Shown: positions 42,634 through 53,577 of the stretch, one piece after another
Layout of the letters: each line of letters begins with the position of its first letter
Position numbering within the stretch: position 1 is the stretch's first letter
NCBI RefSeq assembly: GCF_012489685.1
Contig: NC_080045.1
Coordinates: 8,023,648 to 8,087,647 of the forward strand
Origin: Lotus japonicus
Taxonomy: Eukaryota > Streptophyta > Magnoliopsida > Fabales > Fabaceae
Direction: 5' to 3'
Length of the DNA: 64,000 bases
Translations under genes and position numbers: made by a program
Notes under the pieces: generated by a model
The model's database searches: none
Seen by the model: only the letters and a program-made list of their open reading frames with translations
What the model was told of the DNA's origin: nothing

Positions 42634-43019
42634 CTGACTCGCTGGAAAACCTTTTGATCTTCATTTTAACTCCTCTTTACTCCTCTTTAAGTCTCCCTTC
42701 AATTCTCCAAACCTCTAGACACTCCATCTTCAGCTGTTACAACCTGAAAACTTGATGACAAAGCTAGGAAAATATCTAGAAATTCAGAGGTTAGTTTTGC
42801 ACAAAGGCTCCAAAACAAGTGGAAATTGCCTATGACTCTTAAACTCTAATCAAATGCAACTAAAGCCCTTATAAAACTACAAAATTACTAAACTAATGCA
42901 AATGCATAAATAAAAGTAAAAATGCATGAGAATGCATGAAACACTACATGAGACATAAGAAAAAGACTCAAAACTAACAAAGAAAAACCATAAAAACATC
43001 ATATAAACCCAGGTCATCA

Positions 43020-44222
43020 ATGAGCAATAGCATCCCTAGCTTTCATGGAGCTCACTGATCTCACGGCAACCTCGGGCACCATTTCATCATCAACAAGATC
43101 AAGCTTCAGGTCAGGGTCTATTTTCTCACCCTTCATCTCACAAATGTTGTGCAACACACAACATGCCCTGAGGACAATAGGCAAATCTTGCAGCTTCACC
43201 TCTGTCCTCTTCTGCAAGCAACTCCACCTCCCTTTTAGTCTCACGAACGCGTCCTTCGCAGCCTTCTGAACCTCCCCAATCTTCTCGTGCATTAGCCCTT
43301 TGGGAAAGAGCAGACCTCTCCAACACTTGATCATCAGACATTGACCCGGGCCAGCCGATGCAAACATCAGTGAATACCCCTCTCGAGTCAACAACACCCT
43401 GAACCGTGATTGAGTACGAAGTCTTCTGCTTCCTCTCCGTGTGCCTCTTGTTGAAATAGTTCGCGACACTAATCTTTGGCGCTATGATGGGAACATGAGA
43501 TGTGTACATTGATCCCACCACATTAGGAATCCCTGAAACCGACTCGAAATCGTCTTTAATCTTCCTCAATGCAGCAGCCTCATAAGGCCATTGCAGATAC
43601 TTAGGCATCAGCACCTCCTTTATCGCGGTACAAACCTCGAGAACAAGGTTGTGGCAAGTTGAAATCCCCAAACCAAACCTCTTGGACATGATCCTAAGAG
43701 GGTCACCTGTGGCCAGCCTCCACAGACAAACCGCAACTCTCTGCCTCAGAGGGATAGTAGTGTTCCTCAAAGGGGTGTCCTCTTCCATAATTGCTGAATC
43801 AGCTCCTCACAGATTAAATCAAAAGTTGACCTTCCCATTCTGAAGGCTTTCTTAAACTCTTCTTCAGGAAAATCAGGTCTATCACATTCATCCCACCATG
43901 CCCCGGAACAATCCTTCTCCCATAGCCTTCTCTGTGGATCACCACCATCATATTTGGCAACCCCTTCACAACTTCCTTCTTCCAATTCCAACGCTTCACT
44001 CCCTCCTGCAGCAGCAATAGCTACAGATTTTGCCATGTTCCTACTTTTCTTTCTCTGAACTAGCTCTGATTCTTCCACCTGGCTGTAATAATCATCTGGA
44101 TTAGTTTAGTACTGAATCATAGCTTTGGTTTTCTTCTTATGGTTGGTTTCCAATGAGAATTTCTCAGGCTCTGAGTCCTTGGTTTGGTGGTTCATCACAA
44201 CCTTCTCTTGCTCAGAGGAATC
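43020..44222 (-). pseudogene. ALP1-like (PIF/Harbinger-derived) pseudogene, left copy
   Basis: Reads as the intact gene at 46966-48612 but in three frames (44078-43767, 43788-43138, 43469-43017). Damage includes a stop replacing a Tyr codon in the IQYYTN motif (about 44110) and a deletion of about 113 bp, which removes the GLLKGMWIVG...TWTQHAFN segment and shifts frame (near 43293). Further small frameshifts are present, the first ~110 codons are missing, and the solo LTR is inserted in the last ~17 codons. Cannot make the full protein. Confidence 0.92.
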
Positions 44223-44339
44223 AGCCATCAGTCATTTCATGAAAGAGAGGATGTAATCAACAAAACTAGTAGAGATTGGCAATAGAACCAAGGTGATGGT
44301 AATTCATTCAAGTGCTCTCCCATGTCTCTAGGGAGAAAT

Positions 44340-44522
44340 AGAAGAAGGATCAAATTAAGGATGAAAAGTAGAAAAAAAAGCATATCAAAGATGAAAAGTA
44401 GGAAAGAAAAAAATGGAGCATATCAAAGATGAAAAGTAGAACAGAAAAATGGGAGCATATCAAAGTGTTTTTTTATTTTGAAAGAAGGGAGCATATCAAA
44501 GATGAAAAGTAGAAAAAAAAAG
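44340..44522. repeat. Minisatellite, ~40-bp unit
   Basis: GCATATCAAAGATGAAAAGT followed by an A/G-rich run recurs about four times between the pseudogene and the GRP fragment. Confidence 0.75.
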
Positions 44523-44529
44523 GCAAAAT

Positions 44530-44739
44530 TGTGGAGGAGGAGGATACGGAGGCGGCGGCGGGTGTCGTGAAGGTGGATATGGCGGCGGAGGCGAATCCCG
44601 TGGCTATGGAGGCGGTGGCGGTGGATATGGAGGAAGCGACGGTGGTTATGGTGGAGGCAGAGACCGTGCCTACGGCGGTGATGGTGGTGGTTCCCGCTAT
44701 GGCAGTGGTGGTGGTGGTAGCGGAAACTGGAGGAGTTAG
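44530..44739 (+). pseudogene. C-terminal fragment of a GRP7-like glycine-rich RNA-binding protein
   Basis: 70 codons from TGT at 44530 to TAG at 44737-44739 read GGGGYGGGGG, RGYGGGGGGYGG, SRYGSGGGG and end SGNWRS, the exact style of the Gly-rich tail of GRP7/GRP8. There is no start codon, and the RNA-recognition motif that should precede it is absent: the sequence upstream is a minisatellite. The following ~100 bp look like a GRP 3' UTR. A longer open frame in a shifted register over the same bases (44531-44773) is only a shadow. A truncated gene copy, probably not expressed. Confidence 0.8.
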
Positions 44740-44928
44740 TCAGTTTGTTTACCATAGGGTTTATGAATTATGATTATGTTAGTTGATTAGTTTTAAAATA
44801 AGTACTTGTTATGGTTTTGTGTTCATGTGGTTCTCGTTCCGATTTAGTTTTCTCATATCTATTATCGATTTATCTTCAAATTCAACTTATTTTCATAAAA
44901 CTACACTTATTTTGATCTTAATATAATA

Positions 44929-45602
44929 CTCCCTCCGTTTCATAATAACTATCCATTTAAAGAGAACAAAATTGTTTCACAATAATTGTTCACTTAGAGC
45001 ATTTCCAATACTAGTTCTTAATTCTTAGTTCTTAACATTATTCATGTGGGCCCCGTATTGCCACATGTGCTTAAGCAACTCTCAAACTATTTTGCTCCAA
45101 CCATGAGTTCTTACTTCTTAGTTCTTATCACTATTCATTTGATCCCACCAACCACATTATTTATACTTTTTATTTTCATAAAGTAATAAAACAAAACTCA
45201 TAAAGTAATAAAGTAATTTTGATTAGAGAGAAAAAATAAATTTTTATGCTAGGAACTCAAAAAGTAAAACTCCTTATATAAGAACTGAGTTCTTATTTTT
45301 AAGAATTAAGAACTTGATGTCAGCACCTCCAATGGTTAAGAACTCAGTTCTTAGTTCTTAACTCAAAAATAAGAACAAAGAACCTTGCATTGGAGATGCT
45401 CTTAGAATTTCAATGGAGCGTTAATTTATGTTTTTACATATAATGCCCCTATGAAAAGAATAAATGAGGAGAGATAAATATACATTGTAAACGGTAAAAT
45501 AGGGAAACAAATGATATGTTTTAAAAAGTTAACAAAATTAATTACATTTCTTAATATATGCGCATCTTTTCTAAATGGACACTTATATTGAAACAGAGGG
45601 AG
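44929..45602. mobile_element. Stowaway-like MITE (outer element)
   Basis: CTCCCTCCGTTTCA at the left and its inverse TGAAACAGAGGGAG at the right, flanked by TA on both sides (44927-44928, 45603-45604). These ends are the classic plant Stowaway sequence. Without the nested element it is about 266 bp. Confidence 0.85.
44997..45401. mobile_element. Tourist-like MITE nested in the Stowaway element
   Basis: Ends GAGCATTTCCAATAC and, in reverse, GAGCATCTCCAATG, flanked by TTA (44994-44996 and 45402-45404), the PIF/Harbinger target duplication. The inner inverted repeats (GTTCTTAGTTCTTAAC) extend the TIR. 405 bp, non-coding. Confidence 0.85.
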
Positions 45603-45604
45603 TA

Positions 45605-45967
45605 TTTATTAACGCCTATGTTAGATATTTTGCCCAACATGTATTTTTTTGGTATATTGAAAAGATAAATTACATTCACCAGTGATTCCTGAATCTTCCC
45701 TCCCAAACTCATTTCTCTCTAACTCTTACCACTTGAGCTATGTATTTTAACCACAAGATAAAAACAAATAACATTAAACCTTCATTGTAAAAAGTAAAAT
45801 GTTTTCTAAAGTTCATTACCACCGACTAAAGTAACATAAAATAACAATCTAAATAGCTTAATATGGAACTTCATCACATTGAATAAAAATCTTTGATGAA
45901 TAGTGGAGAAAAGGCTTCTCCTTGTCGTAGTAATAAATTATAGATAAGGGTTAAAAAGAAACAACAG
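45605..45967. other. Spacer with a possible SINE relic
   Basis: CTCTTACCACTTGAGCTA at about 45719-45736 is the reverse of the A-box region of the SINE at 32538-32691, preceded by a degraded B-box. Weak; the rest has no feature. Confidence 0.3.
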
Positions 45968-46965
45968 CAGATTTATCCTAGTTCACTTTAAACATGAGTT
46001 ATGCTATGTTCTTGGCCACTATTAAGAGTTTTCAATAAATGAAGTTTTTCTGGGACTTCTCTCACAAGTATTCTTGTGTCTCAAGTCTCTTCAAGCTCAC
46101 CCTCACTAGTACTTTTTGTAATTTACCTCTTCAAACAGTCACAATTTTATAAGAAAAGATTTACTGCTGGTACTCCTTGAGAGTTGACCAGCAGAGTTTT
46201 AGAGACAATCTCTTCTAGTTTCAAGACTCTCTTCTACTTTAGTTCTTACAAGAATAAAATTGAGTTTAAGAGATTTTTTGTTCTCAAAGAAAGAACAATT
46301 AAATATAGAATAATTAGCGTTTGAAAGTATGAATAACAAAGCAGTGTTCAAGCCAAGCTGCGCACAAGCATGGAAATTTGGATGGTTGTAGATATGAAGC
46401 ACTCAAAGGCTCAAAGCTCTCAATTTTTACCAATCAGTCAATGCAATTTGGTATGCAGTCATCCACTGTAGTGGCTGCCACAAATCATAAGCACAGCACA
46501 AGGTTAATGAAGCACTTCTATAGCAGGAATTTAAACTAAGTCACTGTCCAAATGCAACATTGCTTTTCTTGTTGGCTTAACAAGAATTGATGTTTGAATG
46601 AGTACAACTATGAAACAAAAATTGAATGATGCAGAAGCAAGAGTGTCAATAACTAATAATCAACAGTTACATATGAAAGCTACTTTGGCAATGATTTTAT
46701 TTGAAGTTTGAAACTACACGGATATTACAAAAGAATGATCTAATTTCATTAACCAATCTCTTATATTTGGCAATCAGAGTATGTAACTGGATTACAAATT
46801 TGGATCTAACCCTATGTAAACTATCATCACATATCTGTTGAAGGGGCCAATACATGTTTTCTAAAGCCCTTTCAACAAACAAGGACAAATGACTTCAATA
46901 TCATGTAAACAAGGAAAGAATTATGTTCTCAAGTACCAGCAAAATGATCAAATACAAAAACTCAG
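45968..46965. repeat. Segmental duplication, right copy: 3' flank of the ALP1-like gene
   Basis: Matches 40690-41650 base for base over long stretches with small indels. It shows where the left copy was before the LTR inserted. The duplication continues through the coding region to about 48324. Confidence 0.85.
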
Positions 46966-48612
46966 TCATAGAAAAGAAGTGCCTGCTAGGCCATGGTGCA
47001 AAAGATTATGAGCAATAGCATCCCTAGCTTTCATGGAGCTCACTGATCTCAAAGCAACCTCGGGCACCATTTCATCATCAACAAGATCAAGCTTCAAGTC
47101 AGGGTCTATTTTATCACCCTTCATCTCGCAAATGTTGTGCAACACACAACATGCCCCGAGTACAATAGGCAAATCTTGCAGCTTCACCTCTGTCCTTTTC
47201 TGCAAGCAACTCCACCTCCCTTTTAGCCTCGCGAATGCATCCTTCGCGGCCTTCTGAACCTCCCCAATCTTCTCATTGAAAGCGTGCTGAGTCCAAGTAA
47301 GGTGCTGCTGAGTGTAGGGCACCAAAACCCAATCCATCAGAGGGTACCCTGAGCTCCCAACAATCCACATCCCCTTAAGAAGCCCTCCATTAGCCCTTTG
47401 GAAAAGAGCAGACTTCTCCAACACCCGATCATCCGACATTGATCCGGGCCAACCAATGCAAACATCAGTGAATACCCCTCTTGAGTCCACAACACCCTGA
47501 ACCGTGATCGAGTACGAAGTCTTCTGATTCCTCTCCGTGTGCCTCTTGTTGAAATAGTCCGCCACACTAATTTTTGGTGCTATGATAGGAACATGAGATG
47601 TGTACATCGATCCCACCACATTAGGAATCCCCGAAACCGACTCGAAATCACCCTTAATTTTCCTCAATGCAGCCTCATCAGGCCACTGCAGATACTTCGG
47701 CATCAACACCGTCTTTATCGCGGTACAAACCTCAAGAACCAGCTTATGGCAAGTTGAAATCCCCAAACCAAACCTCTTAGACACAATCCTAAGAGGGTCC
47801 CCGGTCGCGAGCCTCCAAAGACAAACCGCAACTCTCTGCCTCACTGGGATAGCATTCCTCAAAGTGGTGTCCTCTTTCACAATAGCTGAATTCAGCTCCT
47901 CACAGATCAAATCAAAAGTTGACCTTCCCATTCTGAATGCTTTCTTAAACTCTTCTTCAGGAAAATCAGGTGTATTACATTCATCCCACCATGCCCCAGA
48001 ACGATCCTTCACCCATAGCCTCCTTTGTGGACCTCCACCTCCACCACCACCAGATTTGACAACCCCTTCACCGTTTCCTTCTTCCAATTCCAACGCTTCA
48101 CTCCCTCCTGCAGCAGCAACAGCTACAGAATTTGCCATGTTCCTGCTTTTCTTCCTCTGAACTCGCTCTGATTCTTCCACCTGGCCGTAATAATCATCTA
48201 GATTAGTGTAGTACTGAATCATAGCTTTGGTTTTCTTCTTATGGTTGGTTTCCAATGAGAACTTCTCATCCTCTGAATCCTTGATTTGATGATCCTGCTC
48301 AACCTTCTCTTGCTCATCGAGTAAAAGCAGAGAAGTAAGGATACCCTTCAATTCTTCCTTCTTGTTTTTGCTCTTGTTATCTCCTTCTTCCTCTTCACGA
48401 TTGTTGCTGGGAATTTCATCACCACCAACATCATCATCACCTTTCACTTTTCTGCGTCGCTTTCTGGTGTTTACAGAGGTAGCACTGCTATTGTTGTTGT
48501 TGTAATTGTTGTTGTTGTTGTTGTTGGGGTCATTCATTTGGTCAAATGAACTTTGTAGCAAGGTGTAAACGTAAGAAAGTGATTCTGGGTCTGCGAAGGT
48601 AGGGAGTTTCAT
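46966..48612 (-). CDS. ALP1-like protein (domesticated PIF/Harbinger DDE nuclease, At5g12010 type)
   Basis: Intronless, 548 aa, plus strand complement. An Asn-rich low-complexity stretch (about residues 30-45), a basic RKRRRKVK nuclear signal and an acidic/Lys region come first. A helix-turn-helix-like part follows (FKKAFRMGRSTFDLICEEL...RLATGDPLRIVSKRFGLGISTCHKLV), then the DDE_Tnp_4 fold. The strand that carries the first catalytic Asp in HARBI1-type transposases (IDGTH) here reads VVGSMYTSHVPI, so that Asp is absent. WPGSMSDDRV keeps a Asp, while the last block (AKDAFARLKGRW) lacks the usual Glu. It is therefore a host gene with a lost nuclease site; relatives (ALP1, At5g12010) act in chromatin/Polycomb or stress settings. 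It ends HHGLAGTSFL as the Arabidopsis orthologue does. The frame is intact, unlike the left copy. Confidence 0.9.
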   Translation of the reverse strand: MKLPTFADPESLSYVYTLLQSSFDQMNDPNNNNNNNYNNNNSSATSVNTRKRRRKVKGDDDVGGDEIPSNNREEEEGDNKSKNKKEELKGILTSLLLLDEQEKVEQDHQIKDSEDEKFSLETNHKKKTKAMIQYYTNLDDYYGQVEESERVQRKKSRNMANSVAVAAAGGSEALELEEGNGEGVVKSGGGGGGGPQRRLWVKDRSGAWWDECNTPDFPEEEFKKAFRMGRSTFDLICEELNSAIVKEDTTLRNAIPVRQRVAVCLWRLATGDPLRIVSKRFGLGISTCHKLVLEVCTAIKTVLMPKYLQWPDEAALRKIKGDFESVSGIPNVVGSMYTSHVPIIAPKISVADYFNKRHTERNQKTSYSITVQGVVDSRGVFTDVCIGWPGSMSDDRVLEKSALFQRANGGLLKGMWIVGSSGYPLMDWVLVPYTQQHLTWTQHAFNEKIGEVQKAAKDAFARLKGRWSCLQKRTEVKLQDLPIVLGACCVLHNICEMKGDKIDPDLKLDLVDDEMVPEVALRSVSSMKARDAIAHNLLHHGLAGTSFL

Positions 48613-49560
48613 GAAGCTATGGCTAGTTAGAAATAGATTTGAGGATTACAGAAAGAACAAGGAGAAGAGAAGAGAAGCTGAGAAAATTGCAGGGACAAGA
48701 GACACAAAACTCTGTTTCGTGTTCTGTTTTTATGTGCTTTTTTTTTTCCCAATGTTGATATAGGTGTGTGTGAACACAAGTTGTGGTGTGAACGCGGAGA
48801 TTGAAATTTGGGAGAAAACAAAAGTATAATATTCCATGAAAATAAATAAGTGTTGCTACTTTGCTAACCACATTAATTAATGGATTAAAGAATAAAGTTT
48901 GATATACATCACAGATTAGTTTAGACACCTCGAGACATAGAACAGTGATAGAGAGAAAAAGAAAATGTGAATATCGTTTTGCAGTGTTCTACTATTGTGA
49001 GATTTTGATTCATTCCCCCTATTCTATCTTCTATCCAATTTCGACTCATTTGTTTTTATTATTTCACCCAACATTTCTTATCATATTGGGTTTAATTTTG
49101 ATTCATTCACACATACTTTTTATTCAATCCGATTTTAAAAAATCTTAAAACACTGGCAAGTTAGATTAAATTGAAATTGACTAAGATTTTTAAGCAGAAA
49201 TGAACATGTTTTATTAAGTAGGTAGGAGGTCATTAAATAGTCGAGGCCTCCCTGCATTACCATTATTACAATGGTATAAATCAGGTAATTATATCATGGA
49301 AGAGGAGTGAACTATGTGATCGTATTAAAAAGAGGAGAATCAGATAATTACATTAAAAAATGAGGAAAATCAAGAAGATCATATAATGAGATGAGGGCGT
49401 GGATCTGCACGTATTTCTTTATGAGTGACTGACTCATGCCGATAAAGTTTAATCAACGCGCTAAACTCCTAAAGCAACATTTATAACGTAGTTATCACAA
49501 TTCTCTACAATCCACAACCCTTCATAATAAGAATTAAGAAATCTTGGCGATGTTACCTTA
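48613..49560. other. Promoter side of the ALP1-like gene and spacer
   Basis: Leader of the minus-strand gene in the first ~200 bp, then AT-rich spacer without recognisable features. Confidence 0.4.
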
Positions 49561-49567
49561 GACATGA

Positions 49568-49710
49568 ATTTTTTTTTTTAAAGGAAAATGTTAGTAATTA
49601 GTTGTTAGTTTTTATAAATGCTCCTCTCAGAATTCGAACCCTAGAACTTCATCTCTAACACATATTTCTACTTTAACTGAACCAAGTGAGCTGCCCCTCT
49701 CAACCCATGA
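49568..49710 (-). mobile_element. SINE relic, same family as 32538-32691
   Basis: On the minus strand: GGCAGCTCACTTGGTTC (A-box region), GGGTTCGAATTCT (B-box), then AACAACTAATTACTAACATTT and a poly(A) run. The 3' tail matches the SINE at 32538-32691. Confidence 0.65.
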
Positions 49711-50104
49711 CGACCGATGAATGTATGCACTATGCCTACGCGCGCTATGTATGCATTTGTGATGAATTTCAAATGTGTGTGACAAATGGTTGAAAGAGAA
49801 CCACGTGCGTCGGATGACGTAGGAGTTGGATAAGCTGGACGATGAGGTATGTAACGGTGGCAGTGTGAACACGGTTGGGGTTTGGAATTTCTTGAGATTG
49901 ATTTGATTTAATTGGATTTGGCAGTGTCAGGTAAAGGACGGACCTTAGACTTGGAATTTTCCTCATTTATGTTCTCATTCTTGCTTACTTTCCCAATAAT
50001 GCAACGCTCATTCGTTAGTTGGGACTTGGGATACTACGATAAATAAATAAGTAACACACTTTTTCTTTATACGAGTTTACTAGATGAACATTTAAAAATA
50101 TAAG

Positions 50105-50249
50105 AGGTTGTTTAAATGACTCATGAGAAAGTTTTGGTTAAATAATTCATCATTCAATCACATTGGAAATAAGTGAGTTGGTATCTCTAATGTAATTGAA
50201 TGATGAGTTATTTAACCCAAACTTTCTCATGGGTCATTTAGGCAACCCT
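50105..50249. mobile_element. Long-TIR MITE, copy 2
   Basis: Same family as 387-568: arms AGGTTGTTTAAATGACTCAT and the reverse of ...GGGTCATTTAGGCAACCCT. It is shorter (145 bp) because the central spacer is almost absent. The flanks AAAATATAA and AAAATAAAT may be a worn 9-bp target duplication. Confidence 0.7.
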
Positions 50250-52035
50250 TAAAATAAATAAGACAGGAATTTAATTTTTTTTGTTACTTTAATTTTAATA
50301 AACAATCCTAATAATCCACTACGATAGACTTAATTAATTACATAGGTTGGTCCTTGAAAGTGTTAAGTGTGGTTAAGTTGTCCTTAAATTTAGACAAATC
50401 CAGCTTATGGTCCCTGAATGTGACAATTGTGGGAGGATTCGAACCTGTATCTTGAGAGTGACAAAACAAGTCATTTTTATATTAAGCTAAACGATCTAAT
50501 GTTTATAAATGTGAACTCGATTTTATTTATTGAACTTCTAACTATTAAATTAAAACATCAAATTCAACACTAATTTTTAAAACATAATCTTCAATTAGAA
50601 ATCCATACAACATCTTCATGTGCATCTTCTTCATCTTAAAGTTCATCATTCTAGGACCGTGGCATAAAGCCAATTCTAGTCTTAAAATAGTCGACATAAA
50701 GGGGCACCATATTAATATTCACATGTTTTTTTTGGTCCTTGTTAATATTCACATGTTTGAATTCCACATAAAGTGGCACCATATTAATATTCACATGTTT
50801 GAATTTACTTTTACTTTTATCAGAATTTTTTTTATCCCCTCACAAAACTCGCATCTAATAGCCTTTATGAGAATCAATTCTTAACCATATATAAATGAGA
50901 AAAATAAATTAAACTCTATATAAATGCCTCCTATGGTTATGTCAAGAGTCTCAAGACATATGTTAGTATCAGTCTCCTAATCGACGTGAACATGTACTTA
51001 AACTTGAAGGCAAAAAAGAACATAAGCTACTGATGAAATATAACAAAACTTCACTTATATTGCATTTGAATATAGTATCCAACAAATACGTACACACTTA
51101 GAAATAACTTATTTAAATTTTAAATTAATTATACTTCCGGATTAACGTGCCTTAAAGTGTGGTGTGGGTCCAACACAGAAGCAAATACACACTAGTAAAA
51201 ATGTTTCTAGTTAACTTTCAAAAGAAAAATGTTTCTAGCTAAAAACTAACGTCTGCATCTGAGTAAACTTGGATTGAATTAATTCTATGGAAATCGAAGC
51301 AAAACATGCACAAAATTCACTTGCATTACATCTATATTTTTATGCTGTTTTCCTCTGAATTTGTTACTAATTGGAGGCATTAATTTGGCTGACAGATGGT
51401 TTGACGTTTTAATTTGCAAAGAAAATGTGCATGCCTCTTGGTACTGCGGATTATTATTTTATATGTCTGATCGAAGCGTGAACCGCGGAGACTTTGACAC
51501 TGAGCATGCATGTTCACACTTGATTCAGATTGCTCTAGAGTCTTGATGATGGACCTTCCTATACTCCTCTTACCTCTTGAAATTGATATACTATTTCAAC
51601 AATACACGCTCCTTTTGACTTTTTGTCTGCCTAACCATAGCCAGGGTAACAAACAAGTAATCGAATGTGATGAAAGATATGTAGCGGCCGAAAGTGTATA
51701 ATCTATACGTGGGTGGATCTTACAAGGTTGAACATAAGACAAGCTGATATATGGGTTACTCTTCCATCATTTCATTCTAATTTTTTATTAGATTAACAAA
51801 CAAATTAAATTCATGGACTTCAATGCTTTTGTTTGGTTGGTTGAGGAGAAAGAGAGAAGAGAGAAAATGAATTGAGAAAAAATGAGACAAATAGAGTAGA
51901 CTTTGTAGATTATTTGACATGATAAAACGAGAAGATAGAGAAAAAAGGGGAAAAAATAATGTGAATAACAAAGAATGAGAAAAGAAAAAATTCAATTTTT
52001 AAGAATGTTCTAGACCTAGACCTGACTAAGACTAT
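50250..52035. other. Intergenic region, no gene seen
   Basis: A tRNA-like B-box GGATTCGAACCTG at about 50437 hints at one more SINE relic. The phrase CACCATATTAATATTCACAT is repeated at about 50706 and 50769. An open frame at 51361-51546 has no known domain. Confidence 0.4.
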
Positions 52036-52039
52036 GGAG

Positions 52040-52745
52040 TGTGGTTGTCGATTGTTTAGATGTGGGTGGGGTGGGGTGCAGCTTGCACGTAGGTGGTTGA
52101 GGATTTCTCTTTTGGTAAGTCAACGTCCTTGGTCGTGTGGTGGTATGTTCTCCTCCTTATGTGCGGTTTGTGGCTAGGTAAGATGTTGTGGTTGGAGTCT
52201 TGGTGAGGCAGGGCTCATGCTGGAACGGGTCAGTGTTGTTCGGTTTGTTGGTATTCCGGTTTGGCGGCGCTCCTTTCTGCTCCTGTTCAAGTGAGGTAGG
52301 GTGGTCTCGAGTCGGTGCTGAGCCTGGTGGGTCGTTTGGGAGCCTCACGTTTCTAATCCGTCTTTGCTACTCCTTGCCCCTTTCATTTTTTGCTTCCCTT
52401 GGTCGTGTTTCGTCCTTTGAAGTTGGGTGTGGCCTCGGTTGGGCTAGGGTTCTTAGTCTAGTTTTATTTGTCCTTTTTCCTGTTTGTTTTTCTTTCAGTT
52501 TTCTGTCAGTAGTTGGTTGGGTGGGGCTTTTGGGCTGCATGATTGGGTTTTTCCGAATGGTGCATGCTTAGGGGTTTTTGGGTGGGTTTTAGTAGGGTGT
52601 TTGCCAATTTCTTAGAGGTTTTTGGGAAGGTTTTTGTTGTGTTAGGCTGAATTTTGTCAATCTTTTAATTGACCAAGTTACTGTATTCATGTTGTTGAAA
52701 GACGTTGTTTCTCAACATTTCATATATATATATATATATATATAA
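52040..52745. other. GT-rich block ending in (TA)n, unidentified, perhaps a retroposon
   Basis: Markedly richer in G and T on the plus strand than its surroundings and bounded on the right by an (AT)n microsatellite at 52722-52744. The open frame 52188-52571 is Cys/Phe/Ser-rich with no domain and is probably chance. It may be the 3' part of a LINE-type element, but no RT or RNase H motif is seen. Confidence 0.35.
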
Positions 52746-53577
52746 ACCGTACCTATTCAAACAATTTTTACGTCAATTCCTAAGATACATTCCCATATAC
52801 ATTCCCATGGAGACCGACATAAATATATGACCCTTTTAACCTCCTACCAGCACTTAACCCAAAATATTCTGATTTGCTTCATGTGAAAAGCCTTACACAA
52901 ATTCTGCTGTCCAAGTTACGTTTTGAACTAAAAAAAAAATCGTTGGTTCCACAATGTTTCAACATCGGTTGTAATATTTGAACATAAAAACAAACTGTGT
53001 CTAAAGCTACACATGCTGACAATACCAATACTACAATCAAGTCAAAGTACGACTTTTCTAAAACCAAAATCAATTCTGAGAAAGAAACTTCTGTGAATAA
53101 CTCCTAGGTGCCAAAATTTAAATAATTTTTTTTGATTCAAACATGCTTTATAGTTAGTTGGCTGTGGCTACAATGGAACACAGATGACTTGCAAATTTAG
53201 AGTGACTTGCCTACCATGTCCACTAAACTGCTCTGTGCAACAAGTTTCTCAGTTCCTCAATGGCAAGTTTCCCAATTTAATACAAAGGCACTCACCGTGC
53301 TGCAGGGATATATCAACCTTCAGAAGTCAAAACCAATCAGCTTAGTATATTCAGGAACGGAATAAAAAAAAAATGGATATGGAGGGTCAAAATTTAACAC
53401 ATTAAGTAAAATTAGCAATGACTAAATATGTAGTATCAACATTTTGAGGGGGGCACATCCATCATTTGAATACCATTCTATTACGGAGATTTTTTCTGTT
53501 GCGGAACAACTGCCCTATTTTGGTTGAACCTAATTCTGCCCGAGTATATTCACATAGCCATGCTGACACATGCAAGA
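52746..53577. other. 3' flank of the CYP57 gene
   Basis: AT-rich spacer and 3' UTR of the minus-strand gene; nothing else recognised. Confidence 0.4.

Larger units (their letters stand above)
41665..43019 (-). mobile_element. Solo LTR (1355 bp) in the ALP1-like pseudogene
   Basis: Ends TGTTGGTAAATCC and ...GGTCATCA (TG...CA) with a perfect 5-bp duplication ATGAG (41660-41664 and 43020-43024). The undisturbed right copy of the duplication reads straight through this point, which proves both boundaries. A TATA box (TATAAATA on minus, 42429-42436) sets the orientation: U3 is 43019 to about 42400 and R-U5 runs to 41665. There is no internal region, so the element was removed by LTR-LTR recombination. 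Superfamily unknown. Confidence 0.88.
40690..44222. repeat. Segmental duplication, left copy (contains ALP1-like pseudogene)
   Basis: Direct copy of 45968-48324, clearly similar throughout, for example TGGATGGTTGTAGATATGAA at about 41055 and 46380. The similarity covers the 3' flank and most of the ALP1-like coding region, and is broken only by the solo LTR at 41665-43019. Similarity ends near codon 110 of the gene, so the N-terminus and promoter were not included or were lost. Confidence 0.9.

Noticed and set aside
43017..44078. Three separate small genes
   Set aside because: They are consecutive pieces of one ALP1-like pseudogene, shown by alignment with the intact right copy.
44531..44773. 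80-aa ORF (Met/Glu/Ala/Val-rich)
   Set aside because: It is a shifted-frame reading of the Gly-rich GRP codons, whose correct frame ends in the GRP-type SGNWRS.
47600..48160. 186-aa plus-strand ORF
   Set aside because: Antisense shadow of the ALP1-like coding sequence, without domain or start context.
52188..52571. 127-aa Cys/Phe-rich ORF
   Set aside because: No domain or homologous pattern; it arises from the GT-rich composition.
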